A DNA stretch of 64,000 nt from Erythroxylum novogranatense (lineage: Eukaryota; Streptophyta; Magnoliopsida; Malpighiales; Erythroxylaceae), in assembly GCA_029891385.1 (NCBI GenBank), contig CM057230.1, positions 49,269,414 to 49,333,413 of the forward strand, read 5' to 3'. The notes beneath the pieces are model-generated. The model saw only the letters and a list, made by a program, of their open reading frames with translations. It did not search any database and had not been told where the DNA came from. Each line of letters opens with the position of its first letter. Positions within the stretch are counted from its first letter, which is position 1. Positions 25,498 through 37,464 of the stretch are shown here, one piece after another. The position numbers were made by a program, and so were the translations under genes.

Positions 25498-27175
25498 AGA
25501 GAAGAAGAAAGTCGTGGGTTTCATCTTTAAGGTAAGACAATATTCGAAATTCATAGTTTTCTAGTAGGATTTGTTTCTTTCTTGTTTCTATAGTGAGTTG
25601 TATAATGATTTATGAAGAAAGAAGAGAAAGAAGATGGGTTAAGAAAAGGAAGACAAAATCTGATTTGCGTGGGTTTTGTTTTAGGTTAGAGATTGTTGAA
25701 ATTTTGTTGTTTTTATGGATAGGTTTTGATGATAATGGCTTAGTTAAGGTATGAGTAAGGTGTTATTGAATTAAGGTTATGCTTTTTCCTTTCTGAAAAA
25801 TTTTCCAGCATTGTTACTTGTTTTGAATTCATGGTTTTTGATAGAATTTGTGTTTGTATGCTTAAAGATGGTAGTTTGAAGAGTTAATGATGAAAGAATG
25901 AGAAAAGAGGAAGAGTTAAGAAAGTGACGAAAATCTGATTTTTCATGGGTTTTATCGGTTAGACGATTGTCAAATGTTGTTAGTTATGGAGATAAGTGTT
26001 GAAGTTGAAGGTGGATTAGGATTTGGTAAAGGTTAGATGAATGAACTTCATGTTTTCACTCATTCTTAAATTTTCCAGCAATGGACCCTTTTGTTAATTA
26101 GAGTTTTATTGTGAGATGTTGCCTTTTTGCTTAATCATGGTGGTTTGATGAGTGAATAGGAAGTAAAGGGAAGTTTAGGTTAGATTAAAGTCAAGGGTTT
26201 TCATTTCTTGAAAAATTCCAGCACTTGATCTTTGGGAAAGTGTGACTTTTGTTATTCCTAAGATGGGATTATTGTGCTTGTAAAAGTGAAGTGAGGCTTT
26301 GAAGGAAAAGGAAAGAAGAAGGGTTTGAAAGTTTAAGAAAAATTAGATTTGGTGAGGTGTCTTTAAGGCATGAGATTGTTGAAAAGTTTGATGCATTTGA
26401 GAAGGGTTTTTGATAGTTATAATTTAGGAATGGCATAGGCATAGTTAGGTAGGTTTTAAGTATGTTTTCTATTCTTTTAAAAATTTCAGCACTTGAACCT
26501 TATGTTAATTAAGGCTTTTATGCTTTGATTAAGGGCAATTAAGGCGTTTGGAGATTAAGGAAGGACATGTGAACCTATTGCAAAGCTTAAGGATTCGAGG
26601 TGGGTGACTCTTTAATATTTGAGTTATAAGTTCAGTAATTGTTTTGGAATAAATGTCATTCAATGCTTTCGGATGATTTGTGACTTTTAAATGAATTATC
26701 ATGTAAGATGATTTGAACTTGGATGAGATGTCTTTTTGTTTTGCAAAATTGTTTGACAAATGATTGTATGAGTTTGAAAAAAAATGCCATGTTGGGTAAT
26801 TATGTGTGAATGATGTTAAAATACATGTTTATGTGGGTTTGTAGTGATCCCCTCCGTTTAGCAAGTGCACTTGTCTATATAGGCTTCGCCCGCTTGCCCG
26901 CTAGTGGCCTAGGAGTTCCGAAAATCGGATTCCCCTCTGTTCACGGCTACACATGGTCGCTTGTCGGACATGTGTAGTACGTTCTGTTAGGATCACTCAA
27001 ACCACTTGGTATGTGATTATGTGCTACTATGTTATGATTGTTGACTTTGTAAGACCATTTGATATGTGAGTATGTGTTTTTGTATTTTCGTTGTTAAAGT
27101 CTTTGTTGACTTTGTAAAACTATTTGTTATGTAATTATGTGTTGTTGTGTTATATTCATTGACTTTGTAAACTCT

Positions 27176-27267
27176 TTGCGTTATTGGAAAATGATTTTGA
27201 CAAATATAGTTTTGAAAATATTTGCGTTATTGGAAAATGATTTTGACAAATATAGTTTTGAAAATAC
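27176..27267 (+). repeat. Tandem duplication of a 45-bp unit
   Basis: The unit TTTGCGTTATTGGAAAATGA and its continuation through GTTTTGAAAATA occurs twice back to back. It is preceded by looser repeats of a TTGACTTTGTAA segment at 27042-27170. Confidence 0.85.
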
Positions 27268-29250
27268 TTGTTTAAGACAATTTCTGTATGCTTATACTTG
27301 ACTATTAAATTGTTACCCACGGAGTCGTCGTGCTCACCCCCATTTTCCCCTCCACAGGGTTTGAGCGAGAAACCGAGTCCGGCATCGGGATTGAGGCAAC
27401 TCCGATGCAATTATGTGAGAAGTCATTGTTAGAGAACTAGGTTTTAGATAGCAGTTTGAAGCTTTGTATTTGCTCAATTCCATGTAAATGTAAGAGTTTA
27501 AAAGTTGAAATGTATCTTGTATATGTATTTCCAAAATGTATTGATGTATGGTTTAACAAGTATGGGAGTATGCTTGAGAATGATTAGAAAAGTAAGTTGT
27601 GTTGGTTTATAATCTTGTAAATGAGTAGCGATGAAAAAGATGAAGTTGTTGCCATTTTGAGTTGGTTGATGGGATTGTATGGCTTTATAGATGGAAATGT
27701 TTAGAATCTTAGGAGTGTGTTGCTACCTTGGACCATTGAATTCTTATGCAGGTTGTAGCAAAGGATTGAAAATTTGGGTTAGATGAAGTATAGGGGAGGT
27801 GCTGTCCAATTTTCGTTAAAATTGGGCAGCAACTTAACCTAGGGTTTAGAGTACTTTAGAGCTTGATTTAGCTTAGGTGGTCTTCTTGAAGAATGTAGAA
27901 GATGATTAAATCTCTCCAATGACATAAAGTTTGTCATTTTTGGACTTAAAATGAAGATGTTATAGGGTTTGAAAATGTTCAGATTTCCTACTCGGATACT
28001 GTTCATTCTGCATTTTTGCAAAATCTTTGGAGGCGTTTTTCACCCTCTCAAAGGCTGATCTGATTTTTGCTTTCTTCATGAAAAATGTAGATTATCTTTC
28101 TAGCTTTAAAATGAGATATGATTTGCAGTTATTGGATTTAGGAATAAAAAGTTATGGGGTTGTAAACATTGTTATTACTGTTCATTCTGCAAAATTTACT
28201 GTTCCATTGATTTTCTATTTGGGCTGAATCTTTCAGTAGGTTTTTACCTCTCCTAATGACTGTTTTGGCTTTTCCTTCCTTCATAAGAGTTGTAGATCAT
28301 CCTTTTCCCTTTCCAACGAGGTATGATACGTCTTGTTCAGAGTTAGGAGTAAAAAGTTATGAGAATTGGAAGTTAACTTTTTACTATTCATTTGGTCAAG
28401 GCAGATTTTCCTCTTCTAACTTTTGCTATTAACTTTACCGAATTTACGAATTTTAGACTTCGGAAGCAAAAGATAGATGTTTGTAAACTCTGAAATTTTC
28501 CTACACATCCAGACTTCATTCTTAGACGTGCCCACGTCTAATCTCTGAATATCCTCCTCTCACTCTTTTGGTTGAAGTGGCCACGTCTAGTCTCTAAACC
28601 ACTTAGACGTGCCTTCGTCAAATGTCTGAATATCCCCTCACTATTTTTCTTGTAACTTTTTCGTTTGGCCTCCGATTCACCCGAAATTCGAACCAGTGAT
28701 TTCTCATCAAGTTTCCTACCTTTCCTTGCAAAAATGTCCAATTGTTAGCTTAATTGAATTTTTGTCGGAATTAGCCCTCACGTTTGTCTTGTTGCTTTGA
28801 CCTATTTGAATTATACTTCGAGGTGTTCGCTTTGCTTCCGCCTTATGCCCTTCGAACCGATGTGCTTTTGTTTCCGTTTTTGTTTTGTTTCCTTTCGCCT
28901 TATACCTTTCGATTCAAGTTGCTTTGGCTTCCGTTTTCGTTTGTTTCCATACTTTGTTATCCGATTCGATTCGTTTCAATCTGTTTTACTCTCGATTTCG
29001 AGCCTGCGATTTTGCTTTGTAAATTTGCTTCGGATTCAATTCTTTAGTCTTTGATTTTCATGTGCTCCATAATTTGTTTTTCAGTATGTTTTTTCGTCTC
29101 CGTATGCTTTTCTTCCGTTCCGTTCAATTTACCTTTGTTTTGTCTTCGTTTCGTTCTCCGGTTAAGACCCGAATCATGTATAAGTATGATAATGGATTTT
29201 TAGATTTAAAAAAAAATTATATCGGGATTTTCGGATTAGAGATTGGATAT

Positions 29251-30600
29251 TCGGTAACGGGTTATAAGAGTTCATAAGGAATCATGTGTACGTATTGAGG
29301 GAATATGTATAAGTAGTTGGGTTTCGAATACGGGATCCAACATTTTGCATATGAATTTTAATGTTGGAGAAATGAAATGATATGCAAAGTTATGGATTTT
29401 CATTATCATGAATGGTGTTGAGTGTACCCGTAGATATATTTTAGTTAAACACATTTTTTTAGTCTACCATTAGATTGTTCAGTTTTTAAAGATATTAAAT
29501 ATTGAATGAACATGAGTAAAAGCTTGGAATGTTGACATCTTGCTATCATTTTTTAAAGTCACTCATCTTTGCTTATGATTATATATTCTTGGAACATTTA
29601 GGAAATTAGTTAATGTTTTTTTGTGTCTTTGAGTTTAATTTGGATGTTTTACCCGAGGGCGGTCAAAAGCTAAGTGTGGGAGAAATTGACATATGCTTAC
29701 TTGATTGTTTAATTATTTCATAACACTTAGCGATTAACGACATGAAATTGTTTAAGATACTCATTTTGACACATATATGATTTTAGTCACAAGTCGGAAG
29801 TAAAGAAGTTAAAGTGAGTCGAACCTCTATATTTTGGCCATTTTCTGAAGATTAATTTTTTCTTGTCTTCATGGAGCAAGAAGAAGAAAATTAAAAGACA
29901 AAAAGCAAATTAAAGGAAGAAAAAATGCAAATAATAGTGAATAAACATGGAAAGCTGGAAAAAGAGACAAAAACGGCAGTGCAAGATTAAGAAAACACAG
30001 TGCAGAAGGATAAGGCAGGAGATGAAATGCAATCTAGTAGCTGGAGGTTAGAGCACAACATCTATGTTTCACACAAACATCCTACGTAATGCATACAATA
30101 TCTACATTACGCAAATAGCATCTGCGTTTAACGTAGACATCTACATTAAATGCATCATTCAATACAAGAGAGGGAGTCAAGGGTTATGTGGAGGTTTTAA
30201 GTGAATAGTGACATGGACCAAAAACCACGAAGTTAATTCATCCCATCAATAAAACAGTACGGGGGAGGCGTTAAGAGAGGGGGTTGCGGTGCGGCTTGGT
30301 GGCTGATAGAAATTGGAGAAGAGCTGCGGCTAGTTTATATGTGAGAGAAGAGAAGCGTGAACAGGCAGTAGAGCAAAAACCTAGCTTGCTAAATTGTCAC
30401 ATCATAGAACAATGAGAGAAGAAGGGGGTGACAGTGAGAGGTCTACGTTTAACGAATTTGTCTGCACACACACTCTTTTTAGACTCGTCCTAGGCTCACC
30501 ACTAATGTAGTAGTAATCTAGTTATTTTATTTTGATTAGTGTTACGTAGCGCGATTAAGTTCATAGGTCAGGTAGGATACGTCATGCTCCTAAGAGATAT
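29251..30600 (+). mobile_element. Probable Tat/Athila-type 3' end and LTR remnant
   Basis: GCTAAGTGTGGGAG at 29670-29683 looks like the purine tract of a Tat/Athila-like gypsy element, and the sequence after it (from about 29688, TGACATATGC) would be the LTR start. Degenerate repeats of a CATCTACATTA or CATCTGCGTTT motif lie at 30058-30145. No terminal CA or second LTR was found, and the piece stops where copia-derived coding sequence begins. No intact frame is present. Confidence 0.35.
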
Positions 30601-30624
30601 GGATTTCTCATAAGTGAACTTAAC

Positions 30625-31655
30625 GACGTAATGTTCATAGAAAATGATGAGCCTACTACCTATGAAGAGGTCCTGAAGAGTTCAAAATCTGATAAATGGC
30701 TTCAAGCTATGAAATACAAAATGGATTCTATATATGAAAATCAAGAATGGAATTGGGTTGAGCCACCCAAAGGTATAAAACCTATAAGGTAAAAATGGGT
30801 TTTCAAGAAGAAAACTTACATGGAGGGTAACGTAGTTACTATAAAGCTAAGCTTGTAGCTAAATGTTATCGTCAAAGGCAAGGTGTTGACTATGACAAAA
30901 CGTTTAGCCCAATAGCTATGCTTAAATCTGTTAGGATACTCCTAGCCATTGTCGCTCATTATAATTATGAGATATGGCAAATGGATGTGAAGATGACTTT
31001 TCTTAATGGAAACCTAACCGAGGATGTGTATATGACATAACCTGATGGTTTCATATGCATTAATGGAAAAATGGTATGCAAGCTTCAAAAAATTCATTTA
31101 TGGATTGAAACAAGCATCCAGGAGTTGGAATATCCGATTTGATGAGACAATTAAAGAGCTTGATTTCGCACAAAATCTGGATGAGCCGTGTATGTATAAA
31201 AAGGTTAGTAGGAGTGCAATCGTGTTCTTTGTACTATATGTACATGACATATTGCTATAGGAAAGGATGTCTTTGCTTTGCAATTAGTCAAAAGTTGGTT
31301 AGCTAAGAACTTCTCCACGAAAGATCTTGGACAAGCAATTTATATTTTAGGGATAAGGATCTATAAAGATAGATTTAAGAGGTTTCTTGGTCTTTCTCAG
31401 TCTACATACAAGACAAAATGCTAAAGAGGTTTAGCATGAAGCAATTCAAGAGAGATTATCTTCCCATGGTACATGAGATTACACTCTCTAAATCTATATG
31501 TCCAAAGACACAAGATGAGAGGAATCATATAAGTTTGATTCCTTATTCTCCGGTTATAAGATTAATCATGTATACTATGTTACGTACTAGACCTGATGTA
31601 TCGTATGCTCTAAGTCGTTGTCAAACCACTAACTTTTTGGTTAATTGGAGGTCAT
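30625..31655 (+). pseudogene. Copia pol fragment (reverse transcriptase), broken
   Basis: Translation in shifting frames gives the N-terminal copia RT block (TYEEVLKSSKSDKWLQAM), a KWVFKKK segment, the QMDVK and FLNGN region, [10 protein letters not shown] (31099-31128 region), LYVHD in place of the catalytic YVDD (about 31237), and RPDVSYALS (about 31591). Stops and frameshifts occur throughout, for example a TAA at 30789 and loss of frame after about 30835. RNase H, integrase and gag are absent, so this is a truncated relic. It is in the Tork/TNT-like style of copia pol, but the lineage is uncertain. Confidence 0.85.
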
Positions 31656-32440
31656 GATGTATTGCTATATACCGCTCTTGACTTATTTGAATTAATTGTT
31701 TATTTAAGTGGCTAACATAACTAGGAACCTAATGGATCACACAAATAGGAGATCTAAAGGATGAGTAAAATAGTCTTAAATAGTGATTCTAGATATGAGA
31801 GAGTGTTTCAGGATTTTATCATGATGTGATCATGGTAGAAAATATTGTGTAGAATGGATTAGAAACAAGTGTTGTTGGCTGCCAATTTGGTCATTAACTT
31901 CCCAAAACTTACATTAATGCATGCTATTTATGGTCATTAACTTCCCATGACTTCCATTAATACATGTTATTCGTGACCATTAACCTCGCATAACTCTCCA
32001 TTAGTGATGGGGGTTATGAAAAGCCAAATGGTGCATAAAATATAGATAATTTTCGTGCATCTAGTGTAAGATGCAAGTGAAAGAAATATTATTTCTTACA
32101 CACACACTCTTTTTCTCTCTAACTCTTGCAAGAGTTCTTGTCTTTGCTAGTACAAAGAAAGAACTTTAGCTATCTCCTAGTGAGGTTTCATCCTTCTACC
32201 TTCGTGTGGACTTTCATTAGAAACGGTCTATGTTGATCATTGTGGTTTACGATAACCCAGTGCAAAGAAGATTAAAGAACAAAGGAGGTTGTCGGAAAGG
32301 TATGTAAACATATTACATTTTATGTTTTTGTTTTCTATATCTATATACATGAGTAGATCTAGTTTTTGAGGTTCCATTTTATTTTTCACTGAGTATATTT
32401 GATATATATTATATATGAGATGCATGATCGGAACCTAACA
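31656..32440 (+). other. Possible 3' LTR remnant of the copia fragment
   Basis: Three imperfect repeats of about 45 bp (GTCATTAACTTCCCA type) lie at 31888-32003. The last bases before 32440 read GGAACCTAACA, a plausible LTR end. No matching 5' LTR exists in the window, so this is inference. No coding sequence is seen. Confidence 0.3.
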
Positions 32441-33423
32441 GTCTCAACATGGATAATAAAAACAAGTTCTAGAATTATCCTACTATGCATGATATCACGC
32501 ACATGAAAGAATAAAAAAAGCTAAAAATTTTGAAAATTTGCTTTATAGGCTTAAAAGCTCATCAAAAAATTTAGGTATATATGTGTGTAAACAATATACA
32601 ATTTCATTCAACTTGAATATTTCAATAATTACAAAAAATATGACTTGGAAAAATAATTTTATTCTAACCATCATCCTTTTGCACACAAATTCAAGTCAAT
32701 ATGTAACAATATAGTAGAGTATTAATGGACATAATCAATTAATTCAAGACATCAGTTAAAAAAATGTATCATTAGGATTATAACAAGCTTTGAGAAATCA
32801 ATAAAAAAAATACCAATCCTTACATTTAAAGTTGTACATTGTCCTCATTGTACACAATATAAGCATTTATGAAAAGCGAGAGGGTTTAGCGTACCATCCT
32901 GACTATGACGATTTCTCTTATTTAGATCCATCCAATATAAGACTAACTTCCTTGCAAAATGTTAAAGAAAAGGACAAAAAGAAACAAAAGAATAACATAG
33001 CATAAAATAAAATCCTATACTAAGACAAAAGAAAATACAAGATGATATCAAAGTTGAAATAAAATTAAAACTAACTCATGGGTTGTCTCCTATACAACAC
33101 TTCTTTAATGTCATTAGCTCTATGTAACCTGTATATTTAATGTCATCCTAGATCAATAATTAGTGGCTTGCTTCCACCCTTATTTTCATAAAGCAGTTTC
33201 AGAGCCTCTAAACAAGCTACCTATTGCAAGATAATAACACAGACATAATTGATTTAATTAATAAAAACCAATAAACTCTATTAATGCCCTTTTTAATGAA
33301 AAAATGATAAAAACGTAGGGAATAAGAAAATTCCATATATCATTCACTAGCTCGAACATTTTGTCTTTAAGGAATTGGAAACCCTCAATATTTAAGGTCA
33401 CTAACAACACCTTATTAATAGTT

Positions 33424-33428
33424 TCCTT
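33424..33428. repeat. Target site duplication TCCTT (left) of the TRIM array
   Basis: TCCTT immediately precedes the outermost left LTR and is repeated at 34853-34857 directly after the outermost right LTR. Confidence 0.8.
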
Positions 33429-34852
33429 TGTAATAGCCTAGAAACCCTACCCATAAATATTGTCCGCTTTAGGTTGTCCTTAGGGCCAAACTCCTCACGA
33501 TTTGCTCTTCCCATCCTTAGGAAAACACATATGAGGTGTAGAGGTATCTACACCCTTATAAGGCATACTTCATTCTCCTCTCCAACCGATGTGGGATCTC
33601 ACACTCTCCACCCCCTTAGGGCCCAACGTCCTACGCTAATGCAACGATTCAGGAACCGGTTATAATGTCATTTGTAATAGCCCAGACCACTCGCCCATAA
33701 ATATTGTTTGCTTTGGATTGCCCCTAGGGTCAAACCCCTCACGATTTTGCTCTTTCCATCCTCGAAAAAATGCGTCTATAGGGGAGATGTATCCATACCC
33801 TTATAAGGCACACTTTGTTCTCCTCTCCAACCGATGTGGGGTCTCACACTCTCCACCCCCTTAGGGCCCAGCCTAACTAACACAATGGTTCAGGTACCAG
33901 CTCTGATATCATTTGTAACAACCCAAACCACTCACCTATAGATATTGTCCACTTTGAGTTACGCCTAGGGCCAAACTCCTCACAGTTTTTCTATTTCCAC
34001 TATTAGGAAAACACATTTGTACAGGAGAGGTATCCATACCCTTATAAGGCATACTTCGTTCCCCTCTCTAGCCGATATGGGATCTCACAATATCTATCCC
34101 CTTAAGGCCCAACCTCTTTAGGGCCAACATCCTACGCTGGCGTATCGGGTCAGGAACTGGCTCTAATCCCACATCGGTTGGAAAGGAGAACAAAGTATGC
34201 CTTATAAGGGTATAGATACCTCTTCCCTATAGACGCGTTTTCTTAAGGGTGGGAAGAGCAAAACCATGAGGGGTTTGGCCCTAGGGACAACCCAAAGCAG
34301 ACAATATCTGTGGGCGAGTGGTCTAGGCTGTTACAAATGGTATCAAAGCCTGTACCCAAATTGTTGTGCCAACTAGGCTGTGACCTAAAGAGAGTTAGGC
34401 CTTAAGGGGGTGGAGAATGTAAGATCCCACATCGGTTAGAGAGGAGAATGAAATATGCCTTATAAGGTTATGGATACCTTTCCTCCTAAAGACACATTTT
34501 TCCAAAGGTGGGAAAAGCAAAACTGTGAGGGTTTAGCCCTAGGGACAACCTAAAAGTGGACAATATCTGTGAACAGGTGGTCTAGGCTGTTACAAATGAT
34601 ATTAGAGGTGGTACCCAAACCGTTATGCTAGCTAGGCTGGGCCTTGAAGAGGGCTAGGCCCTAAGGGGAGTGGAGAATATGAGATCCCATCAGTTGGAGA
34701 GGAGAACGAGGTATGCCTTATAAGGGTATGGATAACTTTATCCCTAAAGATGAGTTTTCCCAAAGGTGGGAAGAGCAAAATCGTGAGGGGTTTGGGCCTA
34801 AGGGTAACCAAAAGCGGACAATATATGTGGGTGGGTAGCCTGGGTTATTACA
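33429..34852. mobile_element. TRIM array: six LTRs in two opposed arms within one target duplication
   Basis: Three minus-oriented LTRs (33429-33603, 33673-33848, 33914-34089) are followed by three plus-oriented ones (about 34166-34335, 34418-34594, 34678-34852). Each is about 175 bp, starting TGTAA-like and ending TTACA. Short spacers of 65-85 bp hold a tRNA-Met-type primer site and a GGGGGTGGAGAA-type purine tract. There is no coding sequence, as expected for terminal-repeat retrotransposons in miniature. The 5-mer TCCTT at 33424-33428 recurs at 34853-34857. The arms meet near 34165, where a truncated primer-site spacer (GGCTCTAA) abuts an LTR lacking its first seven bases. Confidence 0.88.
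34338..34350 (+). other. TRIM primer binding site (plus arm)
   Basis: TGGTATCAAAGCC, one mismatch from the tRNA-Met consensus, lies two bases after the LTR end. The minus arm has the reverse form CTCTGATATCA at 33901-33911. Confidence 0.8.
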
Positions 34853-34879
34853 TCCTTACTTGGTTCCTTCACTAGTTCT

Positions 34880-36000
34880 TCCTCAACCACCTCTATCCAC
34901 TCTTCTTCTTCTTCTTCTTCTTTTTCTTCTTGGATAGAGGTTTCTGGCTCATCTTCTTCAATTACCTTCTGTCGCTCCTCTACTTTTCCTTCTTGGATGG
35001 AGACTTCTTCTTCGTTCGGAAGCTCTTCTCATAATGTCACTCCATTTATGAAGCCAAACCTTGCCTTTTCTTCACTTTCAAATTCATGTCGTTTAACTTT
35101 CATTTCAACAAGGAGTTCCACTAGTTTATCTATAATACTCGATTCCTCTTCCTCTTTTTCTTCTGAGATCTCATCTTCACTACTAAAGGTGATTTTCAAT
35201 TCAAATTCATCAGGATTTGTTTTATTAGGACTAATTAAACTCCCTAATGGCTCATTATATAATATCTCTGCCATCTTATCAATTTGATTCATCATATTTT
35301 GTGTACGAGCCTCTATTTCCTAATGCCTCATGTTTGATTCTTGAATAGACTCAATCATCATTTTTTTAGAGCGACAGTTACCTCCTTGCCTTCTTAAAAT
35401 GTATGTTTATTCATGAAATCAATTGTTGTCTCTTCTTCACTCTAAGATAGTTGGAAGCTCAAATTATAATCATCATATGTAGGTGAAGAAAGTCTCTCAT
35501 CGAATTCACATTGACTAGCTACTCTCTCAATATGGCATTCCATTAGTTTATATGCAATACTTTCTTTTTCTTACGGACGCTAACCCTTGTATTTTCTTCA
35601 CTCTCAAAATTTTGTTAGTCAGCTTTCATTTCAGCAAGGGTTTCCATTAATTTATCTCCTAAAGTTGGCTCGTTACATGGAGATGCTTGGTGAAATAAAT
35701 ATCTATTTGGAGCGTAATCGTTCCATCCATAAGTATAAGAGTTACTCCACTTTACATCGTAGATATTCTCATATAACACACCCTGTGGTTGATGGTATAT
35801 GCTTGGTTGCTCCCATGTATAATAAGTTCTCGACATTCATGATTATACTGATAACTCCTACAAATGTCGTGACATAGCTTAAATATCGGTTGAGCTTTCG
35901 AAAACATATGAGAACACCTAACTCTCCCATATGGTGATGTTATAATTTGCATAGACATATTTTGGCTCCTATAAAAGAACTGTCCACTCCATCCTTTCAT
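34880..36000 (-). pseudogene. Gag-like acidic reading frame of a gypsy-type element, broken
   Basis: Minus-strand frames at 35752-36000, 35615-35836 and 35029-35295 follow one another in the order expected downstream of the primer site at 36251. The middle one carries a Tyr/Trp/Asn-rich stretch ending in LGDKLMETLAEMKAD. The last has a helical NQIDKMAEIL stretch and a Glu/Lys-rich tail with DEISEEKEEEE. Stops and frame changes separate them. The style (aromatic-rich N-terminus, coiled-coil, acidic tail) is that of gag-like proteins in plant gypsy elements. I cannot name the family more exactly. Confidence 0.45.
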
Positions 36001-36250
36001 TGTGAGTTCTGGCTATGACAATGAATCATAATTCCTACAATAAACTACAAATCGATATCAAATGGAGAAATTCAAAAGATAATTAAATTAATAAGTCACA
36101 AATGCAAAATGATACAATTAAATTAAATTAAATTAATAAAATGAAAGAAAACAAATACTAAAGCCAAATTAAAAGACAAGAAAATAAACATACAAAATAA
36201 AATAAAAAAATGACTAGATTAATAACATTCAGGCTTTCCTAATGTCAAAG

Positions 36251-36268
36251 TCCCCGACAACGACACCA
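36251..36268 (-). other. Primer binding site, tRNA-Asp type, degenerate
   Basis: On the minus strand it reads TGGTGTCGTTGTCGGGGA. The Tat/Athila tRNA-Asp primer site is TGGCGCCGTTGCCGGGGA, so two C-to-T changes separate them, which fits CpG decay. Confidence 0.65.
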
Positions 36269-36274
36269 AAAACT

Positions 36275-37464
36275 TGATTGACCTATTTTGTGAGTTAGTC
36301 AATCATGTAATAACTACAAGTGTACGGCGTAACTGTAGCTAGTACCAATAAGTACTGATCGATCCATGAAGATTATAGATACTAGTACTTTCCCTTATCC
36401 TATTTCTAAACTAAGGATTGATTTTAAAATTCTAATAAAAAGAAAATAAAAACTAAAACAATTAAAGAAATAGGAAATGATAATGAATGTAAAGACAATG
36501 GAATTCACTTAGTAAGTTATCGTTATCAGAAATTAGTATTTAGGTTCGAATCCCTTTAAACCACTAACATATTGATTTTTTATTATGGAATTGTTTTGTT
36601 GATGTATTAGACTACAAAGACTCCTACGGTTTGCTAATAGCTAACCTTGAGTCTACTAACAACTAGTCCTAAGGTCTCTAACTGATTACTTAGGTTAAAT
36701 CTTATAGGTTTACATTACCGATTTATAAGTCTATCTATTAGGTTCAACCCTAATCCAGAAAATTTATGTCATCTATCCCTATGGTTGCAATCAACGACTT
36801 CTAATTATAATAGATCTAGATCTATTCACACTAGGATTTCTAAATCTCTAATTATGAAATCAAATTATGATATAATATTCTCAAGTTATTAGAACATAAA
36901 TAAAACGCATAATTAGATCACAATATTTCAAAAAACCAATTAAATTAATAAAAGAATCAAATCATATTAAAGTATAAACATAAGGTTCATCTAACCTAAA
37001 TACTAATTGGATTTTTAGTTACATATGATCAAATACAAAATCAAACATAAATTGAAAGAAAATCGAAATGAAACAATGGATTCATAATTCTAAATCTCCT
37101 TTATTGTCTTTTATCAAATGTTCTTGCGAAGTAGAATCTTGATCTTGTATTTCGATGGATCTTTCAATGATTTCTTCATGTTTTTCCCATCTCTAGACCA
37201 AAATCACACTTAGAGAACAACTCCATGTCTAGAAATTGCCTGTCAAAGTCTCTGTTTTTTTCAATTTCCACCGAAATTTCTTTTTATCATGAAACTTAGG
37301 GTTTTGGGAGATGCACAATCTCTTGCACGGCCATGGGAAAGTACACGGTCACGATGCACGTCGTGCATTCCTTCAGATTTGTTAATTCTTCGTTTTACAT
37401 CATGTTTTTGTCTGAATTCCTCTCCGTTAAAGTGATAAATGTTTAGTCAATTATGCATTTATCA
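36275..37464 (-). repeat. LTR of the minus-strand gypsy-type element
   Basis: TG at 36275 and CA at 37463-37464 bound about 1190 bp next to the primer site. At the outer edge, AGTGATAAATG and CATTTATCACT form a perfect inverted repeat (about 37430-37466). No partner LTR was found, so the boundaries rest on the primer-site position and terminal dinucleotides. Confidence 0.5.

Larger units (their letters stand above)
25200..29250 (+). mobile_element. Gypsy-family LTR-like fragment (family D, copy 2)
   Basis: This copy repeats the block order of 7782-10288 and is longer. It has a purine-rich GAA leader ending in AAGGTAAG (25531), a GC-rich block with CTTGCCCGCTAGTGGCC (26892), a 9-bp perfect stem at 26947-26977, GTGCTCACCCCC followed by CCACAGG (27330-27360), ATGCAGGTT (27748), about three diverged direct repeats of roughly 190 bp at 27880-28400, and a CGATTCG-rich pyrimidine tail (28830-29170). 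Splice-like GTAAG and CAG sites bracket the middle. Boundaries are approximate because I found no terminal inverted motif or target duplication. Confidence 0.5.
32441..37464 (-). mobile_element. Minus-strand gypsy-type element with tRNA-Asp-like primer site (partial)
   Basis: A 1.19 kb LTR-like segment (36275-37464) lies beside a primer site of the type used by Tat/Athila elements (36251-36268). To the left are acidic gag-like reading frames on the minus strand (about 34880-36000) and an AT-rich remainder (32441-33423) that includes ACTCATGGGTTGTCTCC near 33075, familiar from untranslated parts of such elements. No pol domain or second LTR was found, so the left boundary is approximate. A TRIM array is inserted at 33424-34857. 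Confidence 0.55.

Noticed and set aside
25319..25564. Plus-strand frames rich in Glu or Arg
   Set aside because: They are produced by the (GAA)n repeat and run through a probable splice-donor-like site in an LTR-like segment; no domain is visible.
33429..34852. Cassandra-type element carrying a 5S rRNA-like sequence
   Set aside because: The LTR size is near that range, but I see no 5S rRNA internal control region in any of the six LTRs.
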